From the NCBI GenBank assembly GCA_025928655.1, contig JAICJC010000008.1, forward strand, positions 1 through 55,062: a stretch of DNA of 55,062 bases, in the 5' to 3' direction. Numbering within the stretch: position 1 is the first letter of the stretch; each line of letters starts with the position of its first letter. This document shows, in pieces, positions 39,393 to 48,200 of this stretch. The notes under the pieces were generated by a model. That model was not told where the DNA came from and did not search any database. It saw nothing but the letters and a program-made list of their open reading frames with translations. A program made the translations under genes and the position numbers. This DNA is from Thermoleophilia bacterium. GTDB taxonomy: Bacteria; Actinomycetota; Thermoleophilia; Gaiellales; JAICJC01.

Positions 39393-40228
39393 CCGCGTCC
39401 TCGGACGACCAGCACCGGGCGGTCTGACCGGCCCGCGACCGACGACGAGACGCTCCCGAGCACCGACGCGGCCAGGGCCCCGCGCCCACGCGACCCGATG
39501 ACGATCATGCCGGCGCCATGGGAGCCGGCCGCCTCGACGATCGCGGCGGCCGGCTCTCCGTGCGTCACGATCGACCTCGTGCTCATGCCGAGGCCCGCGG
39601 CGCTGATGAGCCGCTCGACGGCGGCCGGGGAAGGGCCGTCGTTCGCCTCGACCGTGACGACGAGGAGCTGCACGTCGAGCCGGCCGGCGAGATCGGCGGC
39701 GGCGGAGAGCGCCGCGCCCGCGCCCTCGCTCTCATCCACGGCGCAGACGATCGGCCCATCACCGAGGATGGGCCTGGAGTCCGGAACGATGAGAGCGGGG
39801 CACGGCCCCCGGGTGGCGAGCGACCGCGACACGCTCCCCAGGAGGAGCGCACCTACCGAGCCCAATCCGCGGGAGCCGACGACGACGAGCTCGGCTCCGG
39901 CATCCTCCGCAGCCGCCGCGATGACCTCCGCCGCGCCGCCGATCTGCACCCGCCGCTCGATCCCGGGGGCGGCGTCGAGCTCCCCCGCGATCTCCTCGAG
40001 CAGGGTGACGCCCGCGGCGCGCATCTGATCGACCATGACGAAGCTGGTCGGCGGGGCGACGCCGGCCTCCCGTGAAGGCAGCGGGAGCGGTACCGCGTGG
40101 ATGAGCAGGAGGCGCGACCCGAGCCGTCCCGCAAGGCCGTCCGCGAGCTTCGCCGCGTTCCGTGCGCCCGGGGAGTGATCGACCCCGCAGACGATGGTGC
40201 CCGACGACCCGGCGCCGCTCGCGCTCAC
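39389..40228 (-). CDS. Tandem-domain universal stress protein
   Basis: 279 residues with two USP domains: first GTIVCGVDHSPGARNAAKLA to PCPALIVPD, second PIVCAVDESEGAGAALSAAADLA to RPVLVVRG. Both keep the nucleotide loop (VVGSRGLGSVGALLLGSVS; VIGSRGRGALAASVLGSVSS). GTG 40228 follows AGGAGGAAAC and overlaps the upstream USP stop. Last gene of a four-gene USP operon. Confidence 0.92.
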   Translation of the reverse strand: MSASGAGSSGTIVCGVDHSPGARNAAKLADGLAGRLGSRLLLIHAVPLPLPSREAGVAPPTSFVMVDQMRAAGVTLLEEIAGELDAAPGIERRVQIGGAAEVIAAAAEDAGAELVVVGSRGLGSVGALLLGSVSRSLATRGPCPALIVPDSRPILGDGPIVCAVDESEGAGAALSAAADLAGRLDVQLLVVTVEANDGPSPAAVERLISAAGLGMSTRSIVTHGEPAAAIVEAAGSHGAGMIVIGSRGRGALAASVLGSVSSSVAGRSDRPVLVVRGRG

Positions 40229-41007
40229 GTTTCCTCCTGGGGCTTTTCCGGCCGGACGACGAGCACCGAGCACTGCGCCTGGTGGGCGACTCGCTCGCTG
40301 ACGCTGCCCAGGGCCTCGAACGCCCGCAGGCCGCGGCTGCCGACGATCACGAGATCGGCCTGCCGGGACGCATCCACCAACACGCCCACGGGGTGGCCGG
40401 GAACCCGTTCGACCTCGTCGATCTCTCGGAGCACCGGCCGGTCGACCCGGGGCCCGCCCTGGGCCGCGATCGTGCGCACCGTCGCGCCGAACCGCTCCCC
40501 CAGCTCGGCGGCGATCACCGCCGACACCAGCGCTTCCCGTGACCCGTCCATGCCGACCACGATCGAGGTCGGTGACCAGGCCGCCTCGCCGGGCCCGCGC
40601 GCGACGAGCACCGAGCAGGGGGCCTGTTGCAGCAGTGACGTCGCCACGCTCCCAAGTATCACTCCGGCGAGGTGGCCGCCTCCGTGCGTGCCGACCGCGG
40701 CCAGGGTCGCCGACTCCCGGTCGAGCGTCGCGAGGAGCGAGGGCGCCGGCTCGCCGTCGAGGATTCGAGCCTCGGCGAGGGGGATGTCCCGGATGTGTTC
40801 CCAGGCCGTATCCCGGGTCGCGTTTGCGCGCTCGCGAAGCTCGGCGGCCAGGGGGCCGGCCATCGCCCCGGCACGGCCGGCCACGGGCTCGCGAACCGTC
40901 ACCGCCAGGATGCGGGCTGGGTCGGACCGGAGCAGGATCGCCTGGCGAAGCGCCTCGAAGCCCGCCGGCGAGCCGTCCACACCGCACACGATGCGTTCGA
41001 AGATCAT
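40225..41007 (-). CDS. Tandem-domain universal stress protein
   Basis: 260 residues, two USP domains: FERIVCGVDGSPAGFEALRQA to CSVLVARGP and SIVVGMDGSREALVSAVIAAELG to CSVLVVRPE. The loops AVGTHGGGHLAGVILGSVAT and VVGSRGLRAFEALGSVSE are present. ATG 41007 overlaps the 41004 gene's stop by four bases. Confidence 0.92.
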   Translation of the reverse strand: MIFERIVCGVDGSPAGFEALRQAILLRSDPARILAVTVREPVAGRAGAMAGPLAAELRERANATRDTAWEHIRDIPLAEARILDGEPAPSLLATLDRESATLAAVGTHGGGHLAGVILGSVATSLLQQAPCSVLVARGPGEAAWSPTSIVVGMDGSREALVSAVIAAELGERFGATVRTIAAQGGPRVDRPVLREIDEVERVPGHPVGVLVDASRQADLVIVGSRGLRAFEALGSVSERVAHQAQCSVLVVRPEKPQEET

Positions 41008-41636
41008 GGTCTCCCGGCTCCGTCGAGTGCCGCGATCGTATCTCGGACGGCCGCGGCGAGCTCGTCCGCGCGGCGAGGATCGTGCAGCGGGCTGCCCGCA
41101 GCGGTGACGAGCCGGCGGGCGAGCGCGACGCCCCGCGGCGTCACCCGGCGGGAGAGGTCGCCCAGCTCGTGGGCGAGCTGTTGCAGCTCGCGTTGCTGCG
41201 CGCCCGTTCGGCGACGATCCGGGCGCATCAGGTTCCATCCCGCGATCTCGGGCGCGTCGGCGAAGAGGCGGATCGAGCTGGCAAGGCTCGCGCGGGTGCG
41301 GGCGTCGGTGAGCTCCCACATCCGCGCCAGCACGACGTCGTCAGTCGCCTGCCCCACGGCGTGGTCGATGATCCACCCGTCCGCGCGGTCGCGCAGAAGT
41401 TCGATCCGAATGCACTCGACCAGCGCCCGAACCAGCGCGCACAGCGCGGCGGAAACGGCGATCGCGGCCAGGGCGGCCGTCGAGATGACGCCGAGCGTGA
41501 CCGCGATTGCCGCACCGGGAACCGGAGCGAGGTAGGGGAGCGTCGGGCGGAGGATCACGCGCCCTCCGCCCAATCCACGCGCCCCGTTCTCGCCCCGGCG
41601 CCGTGCCGGCGCCTCGGAGGGCGTCGCCTGGTTCAC
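41004..41636 (-). CDS. Hypothetical membrane protein in USP operon
   Basis: 210 residues. One or two membrane helices around residues 43-78 (AAIAVTLGVISTAALAAIAV), then a helical cytoplasmic domain containing DDVVLARMWELTDARTRASLASSIRLFAD. GTG 41636 overlaps the USP stop upstream. No known family recognised. Being locked between USP genes suggests a membrane partner for them. Confidence 0.72.
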   Translation of the reverse strand: MNQATPSEAPARRRGENGARGLGGGRVILRPTLPYLAPVPGAAIAVTLGVISTAALAAIAVSAALCALVRALVECIRIELLRDRADGWIIDHAVGQATDDVVLARMWELTDARTRASLASSIRLFADAPEIAGWNLMRPDRRRTGAQQRELQQLAHELGDLSRRVTPRGVALARRLVTAAGSPLHDPRRADELAAAVRDTIAALDGAGRP

Positions 41637-42103
41637 GCTGCCGCCGGCACGGTGTCGGCGGCCCGCCCGAAGGCGGTGCGAGCCGCGCCGGGTGTCACGA
41701 CGAGGACCGGGCACGGCGCGGCGTGCAGCAGCCGCTGTGCCACGCTCGACGCCAGCACGCCCACGATCGGTGCGTGGCCGCGGGACGCAAGCACGATTGC
41801 ATCCGCGTCATGCCGGCTTGCCGTCCGGGCGATGACGTCCGCCGGGTGCTCAAGGATCGAGCGGTGCGCCTCGAATTCGGCATCGATCCCGTCGGCGTGC
41901 AGGTGGGTGACCAGCTCGCGGACACGGGCGAGGCGTTCAGCCTCGTCCAGGCGGGCCGGAATGCGGCCGCCGCGTCCGGCCACCATGCGCTCCTGGACGT
42001 GCACGAGCACCATGCGGGCGTCGAACTGCGCGGCCAGCTTCCGGGCTACGGGCAGGGCCCGCTCCGAGCCGCTCCCGTCGATCGGGACGATGATCGTATG
42101 CAT
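41633..42103 (-). CDS. Universal stress protein
   Basis: 156 residues. HTIIVPIDGSGSERALPVARKLA start; VLASRGHAPIVGVLASSVAQRLLH replaces the normal glycine loop, so ATP binding is doubtful; C-terminal PCPVLVVTP. ATG 42103 follows AAGGAG. First gene of the operon. A half box CCCCATGG (minus strand, 42166-42173) lies upstream. Confidence 0.9.
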   Translation of the reverse strand: MHTIIVPIDGSGSERALPVARKLAAQFDARMVLVHVQERMVAGRGGRIPARLDEAERLARVRELVTHLHADGIDAEFEAHRSILEHPADVIARTASRHDADAIVLASRGHAPIVGVLASSVAQRLLHAAPCPVLVVTPGAARTAFGRAADTVPAAA

Positions 42104-42239
42104 GCACCGCTCCTTCCCTCGCGTGGTCGTTCGACCGAAGGATCGCGGCAAGGGACGGGTTCCACCATGGGGCCGAGCCGGTACCTGGCGCGGCGGTGCG
42201 CCCCATCCGCTCCCGCGCCCGTACGGAACGCCGCCGCCG

Positions 42240-43415
42240 CTAGCCTCGCCGCCGGCGGAGCCGGCCCCGGAGCGCCCGGAACGGCCCCGTTCGCGCCGAC
42301 GCCGGCTCGGGAACCTCGAGCTGCGGTCCCCGGCGCGCCTCCTCGGCGGCGGCTGCGCGGGCCTCGTCCGGAGGGACGCCGACGAAGAGCATCAGATCGG
42401 TGACCGCGATCAGCGCCGCCGCGAGCGCCGCGGTCAGCTCCGCGCTCGGCTCGGCGGCGTCCGAGCGCATCCCGCGCAGGACCTCGAGCGAGCGCTCGAC
42501 CGCGAGCTGCCTCGTCTCCCTGTGGCCCGGTCGCCGCGCCAGCTCGGCAAGCGTTGCCGCGAACGCGCGAACGCGCGGGCCCAGGAGCCGTCGATCGTCC
42601 TCGCCGGCCTGCAGCGACGTGCGTGTGAGGAGCAGGCAGCTGCCGCCGAGGAGGTCGAGGTGGCCCGCATCCTCGTTCTCGCGGACGACCGGTGTGATCT
42701 GCGTCCGCCAGGTCAGCGAGTGGCGCGCGACGCGCGCGCTCGCCGAGCGCATGCGCGCGAGCTCCGACAGGTGATCGCGGAGCTCACGCTGGCTCGCGAT
42801 CGCGCGGTCCGACAGCGCTTCCTCCCCCTCGAGCGCCCGCGCGGTCAGCTCGAGCGCGGCCGCCATCGCGGCGAGCGCGTTCGACTCGACCCGGCGCAGC
42901 AGGCGCAGCGGCTCCGGCGAGAAGAGGAGCTGGCTGAAGACGAGCGCGACCCCGGTGCCGATCAGCGCGTCGATCAGGCGCTCGTAGCCGACCTCGCCGT
43001 TCGCGACGACGATCGTCAGGATCGCGCCCGCGGCGGCCTGCGCGAGCACGATCCGCGCGCCGCCGAGCGCACGGGCCAGTACGAGCGCGGCGAACATCGC
43101 GAGCGCGAGCGAGCCGTAGCCGCCGCCGAGCACGAGCAGCGTCAGCTCCGCGACACCGATCCCCAGGACAACGCCCTGGAGCAGGCGCAGCGCGTTCAGC
43201 CCGCGTTCGCCGAGCGAGGTGTTCAGCGACACGAGCGCGGAGATCGGCGCGAAGAAGGGCTGCCGATGGTCGACGACGTGGGTCGCGATCAACCATGCCG
43301 CGGTCGATGCGGCGGTCGCCTGCAGGAGCGGCCACAGGTCCGCGATCTGCATGCGCGATCCGAGCGCGAGGGCGCGCCTCGCCGGGCGAATGATCCGGGC
43401 ACGCACGTCTGCCAT
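42240..43415 (-). CDS. FUSC family transporter (aromatic acid exporter-like)
   Basis: 391 residues. Six or so membrane helices in the first 185 residues (PLLQATAASTAAWLIATHVVDHRQPFFAPISALVSL; GIGVAELTLLVLGG), then a long cytoplasmic helical domain to residue 360, the layout of half-size FUSC/AaeB-like proteins. Exported compound unknown. ATG 43415 follows GAAGGA. Divergent from the uid operon. Confidence 0.86.
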   Translation of the reverse strand: MADVRARIIRPARRALALGSRMQIADLWPLLQATAASTAAWLIATHVVDHRQPFFAPISALVSLNTSLGERGLNALRLLQGVVLGIGVAELTLLVLGGGYGSLALAMFAALVLARALGGARIVLAQAAAGAILTIVVANGEVGYERLIDALIGTGVALVFSQLLFSPEPLRLLRRVESNALAAMAAALELTARALEGEEALSDRAIASQRELRDHLSELARMRSASARVARHSLTWRTQITPVVRENEDAGHLDLLGGSCLLLTRTSLQAGEDDRRLLGPRVRAFAATLAELARRPGHRETRQLAVERSLEVLRGMRSDAAEPSAELTAALAAALIAVTDLMLFVGVPPDEARAAAAEEARRGPQLEVPEPASARTGPFRALRGRLRRRRG

Positions 43416-43529
43416 CGTCGCATCCTTCGACGCAGACTGCAGCGTCCGGTTTAGGTCGGAGAGGCCTGGGGCAGGGTGGCCGCAGGCGTTGGTCGTTCCC
43501 GGCGGGGAGGCGTGGTGCAGGAGAGCCAT

Positions 43530-44186
43530 GTGGTGACATTGGCAGCGCTGCATGGGGTCGGAGGAGGCACGATCGGGGCGCGGGTCGCACGGCGGCTCGG
43601 CGTTGAGTTTCTCGACCGGGCGATCCCCAGCTCGGTGGCGAAGCGCGCCGGCCTGCCCGAGGCGGCCGTGACCGAGGCGGACGACGAGCCCCGAAGCCGT
43701 TGGAGCGAGGTCTTCGATGCAGTCGGGCGGTCGTCGCCGCCGACGGCTGCCTCCGGCCAGCCCGAGGGGCTCGATCTGGAGCACCGTCGCCTGCATGCGG
43801 AGATCGAGCGCTTCCTCGCCGACGCGAGCCGGGCCGGCGGCGTCGTACTGGGGCGTGGCGGCGCGGTCGTGCTGGCCTCGGTCCCCGGGGCGCTGCACGT
43901 CCACCTGGGCGGAGACCGGGAGGCGCGGATCGAGCGTGTGATGGACGGGGACCACGTCGACCGCGAGACCGCCGCCCGCCGGGTGAAGGCCAACGACCAC
44001 GCGCGCCGGGACTACGTCCGCAGCGCCTACGGGATCGACGGCGACGACCCCGGCCTGTACCACCTGATGATCGACGCGGTGTCGCTCGGCGCCGACGTGT
44101 GCGTCGACCTGATCGTGGCGGCGAGCGAGTCGTTTGCCCGAGCTGCCGCGGTGGCCGGCCGGCCTGAGGAGGTATCCCCATGCTGA
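43530..44186 (+). CDS. Cytidylate kinase-like protein
   Basis: 218 residues. P-loop variant ALHGVGGGTIGARVARRLG and EFLDRAIP match the cytidylate-kinase-like (AAA_26) family; later GGVVLGRGGAVVLA and RIERVMDGDHVDRETAARRVKANDHARRDYVRSAYG give the LID-type region. Substrate uncertain. GTG 43530 is chosen: CAGGAG lies six bases upstream and it gives the usual VVTL-A start. Its stop overlaps the uidA start by seven bases, so it belongs to the glucuronide operon. Confidence 0.85.
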   Translation: MVTLAALHGVGGGTIGARVARRLGVEFLDRAIPSSVAKRAGLPEAAVTEADDEPRSRWSEVFDAVGRSSPPTAASGQPEGLDLEHRRLHAEIERFLADASRAGGVVLGRGGAVVLASVPGALHVHLGGDREARIERVMDGDHVDRETAARRVKANDHARRDYVRSAYGIDGDDPGLYHLMIDAVSLGADVCVDLIVAASESFARAAAVAGRPEEVSPC

Positions 44187-45970
44187 GACCACGTGAGACG
44201 TCGACGCGAGACCGCCGGTCACTCGACGGGCTCTGGCGCTTCGCGGTGGACGCCGACGGTCGCGGCCGGGACGAGCGCTGGTGGACGGCGCCGCTGCCGG
44301 ATGCCCGTGAGATCCCGGTCCCGGCGAGCTACAACGACATCTTCGCCGATGCGGACGTCCGCGATCACGTGGGTGACGTCTGGTATCAGACGTCGACGCG
44401 CGTTCCGGCGGGCTGGCGCGGCGAGCGGATCGTGCTGCGGTTCGACGCCGCGACCCACAGCGCTGTTGTCTGGGTGGACGGGACGGAGGTCATGGCCCAC
44501 GAAGGCGGATACACGCCCTTCGAGGCCGACATCACCGGTCTGGCGGAGCCGGGAACGGAGGTGCGGATCACGGCCGTCGTCAGCAACGTCCTCACCTGGC
44601 ACACGATCCCGCCCGGGTCGGTCGTGGAGACGGCGGGCGGCCGCCGCCGCCAGCAGGTGTTCCAGGACTTCTTCAACTATGCGGGCCTGCACCGGACCGT
44701 CTGGCTCTACACGACGCCCCGGTCGTACGTCGCCGACATCACCGTGCTGACCGACCTGGACGGCTCGACCGGAGCCGTCCGCTACGACGTCGAGGTCGAG
44801 GCGGACGGCGGGGATGCCGGCGTCTCGGTCGTGCTTCGCGACGCCGAGGCCCGTCCGGTTGCGCAGGCGACCGGCGCGGCGGGGGAACTGACCATCGCGG
44901 ACGTCCGGCGGTGGCAGCCGGGAGAGGGATACCTCTACGACCTCGCGGTCGAGCTGCGTGCGGGCGACGGGTCGACCGTCGACGCCTATTCGCTGCCCGT
45001 CGGCATCCGCACCGTCCGCGTCGAGGGGACGCGCTTCCTGATCAATGAGGAGCCGTTCTACTTCCGCGGCTTCGGGAAGCACGAGGATGCCGCGGTGCGG
45101 GGGAAGGCGCATGAAAACGTCCTGATGGTTCACGACTTCACGCTCCTCGAGTGGCTGGGAGCGAACTCCTTCCGCACGTCCCACTACCCTTACGCCGAGG
45201 AGGTCCTGGACCACGCCGACCGGCACGGGATCGTCGTCATCGACGAGACGGCCGCGGTCGGGATCAACAGCGGGCTCGCGGCCGGCGTGTTCGGAGCGGA
45301 GCCGCATCCCACGTTCTCCGACGACACCGTCAACGCCGTGACGCAGGAGGCGCACAGGCGCGCGATCCGGGAGCTGGTCGCGCGGGACAAGAATCACCCG
45401 TGCGTCGTGCTCTGGAGCATCGCGAACGAGCCCGAGTCGGTGACGCCCGAGTCACGCGCGTACTTCGAGCCGCTCACCGTGGAGGCGCGCCGGCTCGACG
45501 CCTCCCGCCCCATCGGGTTCGCCAACGTGATGGGGTCGACGCCCGACGTCGACGTGCTCACCGACCTCTTCGACGTCGTGATGCTGAACCGCTATTACGG
45601 CTGGTACGCGAATCCCGGCGATCTCGCGTCCGCCGAGGTGGCCCTGGAAGCGGAGATCACCGCGTGGGCCGCCGCACACGGCAAGCCGATCCTCTTCACG
45701 GAGTACGGCGGGGACACCCTCCCGGGGCTGCATGACGTGGTTCCCAACATGTGGTCCGAGGAGTATCAGGTCGAGCTGCTCGCGATGTTCCACCGCGTCT
45801 TCGACCGCGTCGACGCCGTTGTGGGAGAGCACATCTGGAACTTCGCAGACTTCGCGACCGCCCAGGGCGTGATCCGCGTCGACGGCAACAAGAAGGGCGT
45901 ATTCACGCGCGATCGGCGGCCGAAGGCGGCCGCGCACGCGCTCCGGCGCCGCTGGCGCGCCGGCTCGTGA
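44180..45970 (+). CDS. uidA: Beta-glucuronidase (GH2)
   Basis: 596 residues, close to the 603 of Escherichia coli UidA and collinear with it. Acid/base E417 in WSIANEPES, nucleophile E508 in LFTEYGGDT, and the glucuronate carboxylate-recognition N570-x-K572 (VDGNKKGVFTRDR). LNRYYGWYANPGDL and HIWNFADFATAQG are also UidA-specific. It releases D-glucuronate from beta-glucuronides inside the cell; no signal peptide. The next gene is its transporter. Confidence 0.96.
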   Translation: MLRPRETSTRDRRSLDGLWRFAVDADGRGRDERWWTAPLPDAREIPVPASYNDIFADADVRDHVGDVWYQTSTRVPAGWRGERIVLRFDAATHSAVVWVDGTEVMAHEGGYTPFEADITGLAEPGTEVRITAVVSNVLTWHTIPPGSVVETAGGRRRQQVFQDFFNYAGLHRTVWLYTTPRSYVADITVLTDLDGSTGAVRYDVEVEADGGDAGVSVVLRDAEARPVAQATGAAGELTIADVRRWQPGEGYLYDLAVELRAGDGSTVDAYSLPVGIRTVRVEGTRFLINEEPFYFRGFGKHEDAAVRGKAHENVLMVHDFTLLEWLGANSFRTSHYPYAEEVLDHADRHGIVVIDETAAVGINSGLAAGVFGAEPHPTFSDDTVNAVTQEAHRRAIRELVARDKNHPCVVLWSIANEPESVTPESRAYFEPLTVEARRLDASRPIGFANVMGSTPDVDVLTDLFDVVMLNRYYGWYANPGDLASAEVALEAEITAWAAAHGKPILFTEYGGDTLPGLHDVVPNMWSEEYQVELLAMFHRVFDRVDAVVGEHIWNFADFATAQGVIRVDGNKKGVFTRDRRPKAAAHALRRRWRAGS

Positions 45971-47355
45971 TGACCATGCGGGGCGAACCGTCCACCCTGC
46001 GGTCCTCGCAGTACCTCGGATACGCCGCCGGCGAGGTCGCGAACAACCTCACGTTCCAGATGGCCGCCGGCTTCGTGCTGATCTACTACACCGACGTCGC
46101 GGACATCTCCGCCTCGACGGCCGGCACGCTGCTTCTCGTCGTGCGGCTACTCGGTGGGTTCACGGACCTCCTGGCCGGGCGCCGCGTCGATAAGACCGCC
46201 ACCCGCTGGGGCAGGTTCCGCCCCTACCTGTTGTTCGGCTCGGTGCCGCTGCTCGCGCTCCTGGTGGTGACCTTCTCGATCCCCGGGGGATTGGGGGGAA
46301 CCACGACGCTCGTGTGGGCGTTCCTGTCCTACGCGCTCTTCTCGCTGGCGTACAGCTTCGTGAACATCCCCTACGGCTCGCTGGCGGCGGCGATGACGCA
46401 GCAGCCCGACGAGCGGGCGAAGCTCTCATCAGCACGGGCCGTCTCCGCGGGCGTCACCATCCTCGTGATCGCGGTCGTCGTCGCGCCCCAGCTGCAGGGC
46501 TCCGGCGACCTGCAGCGCTCGCTGAGCGTGACGACCGCGGCCTTCGCGGTGATCGGGTTCGCGCTCTATCTGTGGTGCTTCGCCACCTCCCGCGAGGCTG
46601 TCCGTGGCCCGGCCCAGGCGGTCAGCATGCGCGAAACCGGGGCGATGATCCGGCACAACCGGCCGCTCATCCTTCTCTGCCTCGCCACGCTGCTGTTTCT
46701 GACGGGCATGTTCTCGCTCACGGCAGTGGCCGTGTTCTATGCGCGCGACGTTCTCGGAAACGCCGACCTCTACATCGCGATGACCGCGGTGCAGACGCTC
46801 GCGATGATCGCGGCGGCCGCGCTCATACCCGTGGCCGTCGCGAGCGTCGGCAAGAAGCGCGTCTACATGCTCTCCGGCGTCGTGGCCGCGATCGCCGCCG
46901 TCGGGCTGGCGCTCGCGCCCGCGTCGATCCCGGCGCTGGGGATCGCGTGCTACGGCGCTCTCGGTGTGGGCTTCGGTGCCATCAACGCGCTCGTGTTCGC
47001 GTTCCAGGCGGACACGGTCGAGTTCGGCGAATGGAGGAGCGGCGTGCGCGCCGAGGGCGCGAGCTACGCCGTCCTCTCCTTCACCCGCAAGGCTGGTCAG
47101 GGAATCGGCGGCGCCGCGGCCGCGTACACCATTGGCATCGGCGGCTACGTCTCGGGCGCGGCGACACAGAGCGACGGCGCGGTGGCGTCGATCAGGGTCG
47201 CGGCAGGGATCGTGCCCGCCGTGGCGGTCGCGGCGGCGACGGCGGTCATGCTCGCCTACCCGCTCACCGAGAAGGCGTTCCGGTCGGTCGTCGCCGACCT
47301 GGCAGAGCGACGTGCGGCCCGCGAGACCTCCGGGCGGGCGGTCGCCCCCACATGA
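45970..47355 (+). CDS. uidB: GPH family glucuronide transporter
   Basis: 461 residues, 12 membrane helices, collinear with Escherichia coli UidB: YTDVADISASTAGTLLLVVR, TRWGRFRPYLLFG, NIPYGSLAAAMTQQP, FQADTVEFGEWRSGVRAEG and SFTRKAGQGIGG. A cation symporter for beta-glucuronides. ATG 45970 shares a base with the uidA stop. Confidence 0.94.
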   Translation: MTMRGEPSTLRSSQYLGYAAGEVANNLTFQMAAGFVLIYYTDVADISASTAGTLLLVVRLLGGFTDLLAGRRVDKTATRWGRFRPYLLFGSVPLLALLVVTFSIPGGLGGTTTLVWAFLSYALFSLAYSFVNIPYGSLAAAMTQQPDERAKLSSARAVSAGVTILVIAVVVAPQLQGSGDLQRSLSVTTAAFAVIGFALYLWCFATSREAVRGPAQAVSMRETGAMIRHNRPLILLCLATLLFLTGMFSLTAVAVFYARDVLGNADLYIAMTAVQTLAMIAAAALIPVAVASVGKKRVYMLSGVVAAIAAVGLALAPASIPALGIACYGALGVGFGAINALVFAFQADTVEFGEWRSGVRAEGASYAVLSFTRKAGQGIGGAAAAYTIGIGGYVSGAATQSDGAVASIRVAAGIVPAVAVAAATAVMLAYPLTEKAFRSVVADLAERRAARETSGRAVAPT

Positions 47356-48200
47356 GGGCCGACCAGGTGACCGGTCCCGTCGCCTACCACGGCGAGGGCC
47401 CCGTCTGGTCGCCGCGCTGGGGCGGTCTGCGCTGGGTCGACATGCTCGCCGGCGACATCCTCCAGCTCCAGGCCGACGGCACCGTCGGCCGCCGGCACGT
47501 CGGCACCGTCGCGGCCGCCCTGCGACCGCGCAGCCGCGGGGGCGCGGTGATCGGCGTCGAGCGCGGCTTCGTGCTGGAGGAGCCGGACGGGACGCTGACG
47601 ACGCTCGCCCAGCTCTGGGCCGACCCGGGCGTGCGCATGAACGAGGGCGGCTGCGATCCCGACGGACGTTTCTACTGCGGCTCGATGGCGTACGACAAGA
47701 CGCCGGGTGCAGGCGCCCTCTACCGGCTCGATCCGGACGGCTCGACGCACGTCGTGCTCGAGCACGTGACGATCTCGAACGGCCTCGAGTGGAGCCCCGA
47801 CGGCTCCCGCGCCTACTACAACGACACCGAAACCTCCCACGTGGCCGTCTTCGCCTATGACGCCGGCGCAGGGCTCGTCAACCGCCGCGTGTTCGTGCCC
47901 GTGGCGCGCGAAGAGGGGCGCCCGGACGGGCTGACCGTGGATGCCGAGGGCGGGGTGTGGGTCGCGCTGAACCACGGTGGCGTCGTCCGCCGGTACACCC
48001 CCGACGGAGCGCAGGATGCGGTCGTCGAGCTTCCGACCCCGCAGGTGACGGCGTGCACGTTCGGCGGGGAGCGGCTCGAACATCTCTACATCACGACCTC
48101 GCGCGAGAACCTGCCGCCGGGCCACGACCCCCCCGCCGGCTCCCTCTTCCGGGCCGACGTCGGCGTCCGTGGACGCCCCGTACGGGAGTTCGCCGGGTGA
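47352..48200 (+). CDS. SMP-30/gluconolactonase family lactonase
   Basis: 282 residues, six-bladed beta-propeller. Metal ligands are visible: E in YHGEGPVW (about residue 15), N in TISNGLEWSPDG and D in GRPDGLTVDAEGGVW; the substrate-loop Asn is in MNEGGCDPDGRFYCG. Hydrolyses sugar-acid lactones. Position between uidB and the G6PDH-like gene, with ATGA overlaps on both sides, points to a glucuronate- or glucose-derived lactone. Confidence 0.92.
   Translation: MRADQVTGPVAYHGEGPVWSPRWGGLRWVDMLAGDILQLQADGTVGRRHVGTVAAALRPRSRGGAVIGVERGFVLEEPDGTLTTLAQLWADPGVRMNEGGCDPDGRFYCGSMAYDKTPGAGALYRLDPDGSTHVVLEHVTISNGLEWSPDGSRAYYNDTETSHVAVFAYDAGAGLVNRRVFVPVAREEGRPDGLTVDAEGGVWVALNHGGVVRRYTPDGAQDAVVELPTPQVTACTFGGERLEHLYITTSRENLPPGHDPPAGSLFRADVGVRGRPVREFAG

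Noticed and set aside
40539-43454. 971-codon plus-strand frame across the USP operon and FUSC gene
   Set aside because: Arginine/proline-rich translation with no domain; the minus strand carries USP and FUSC genes with overlapping starts.
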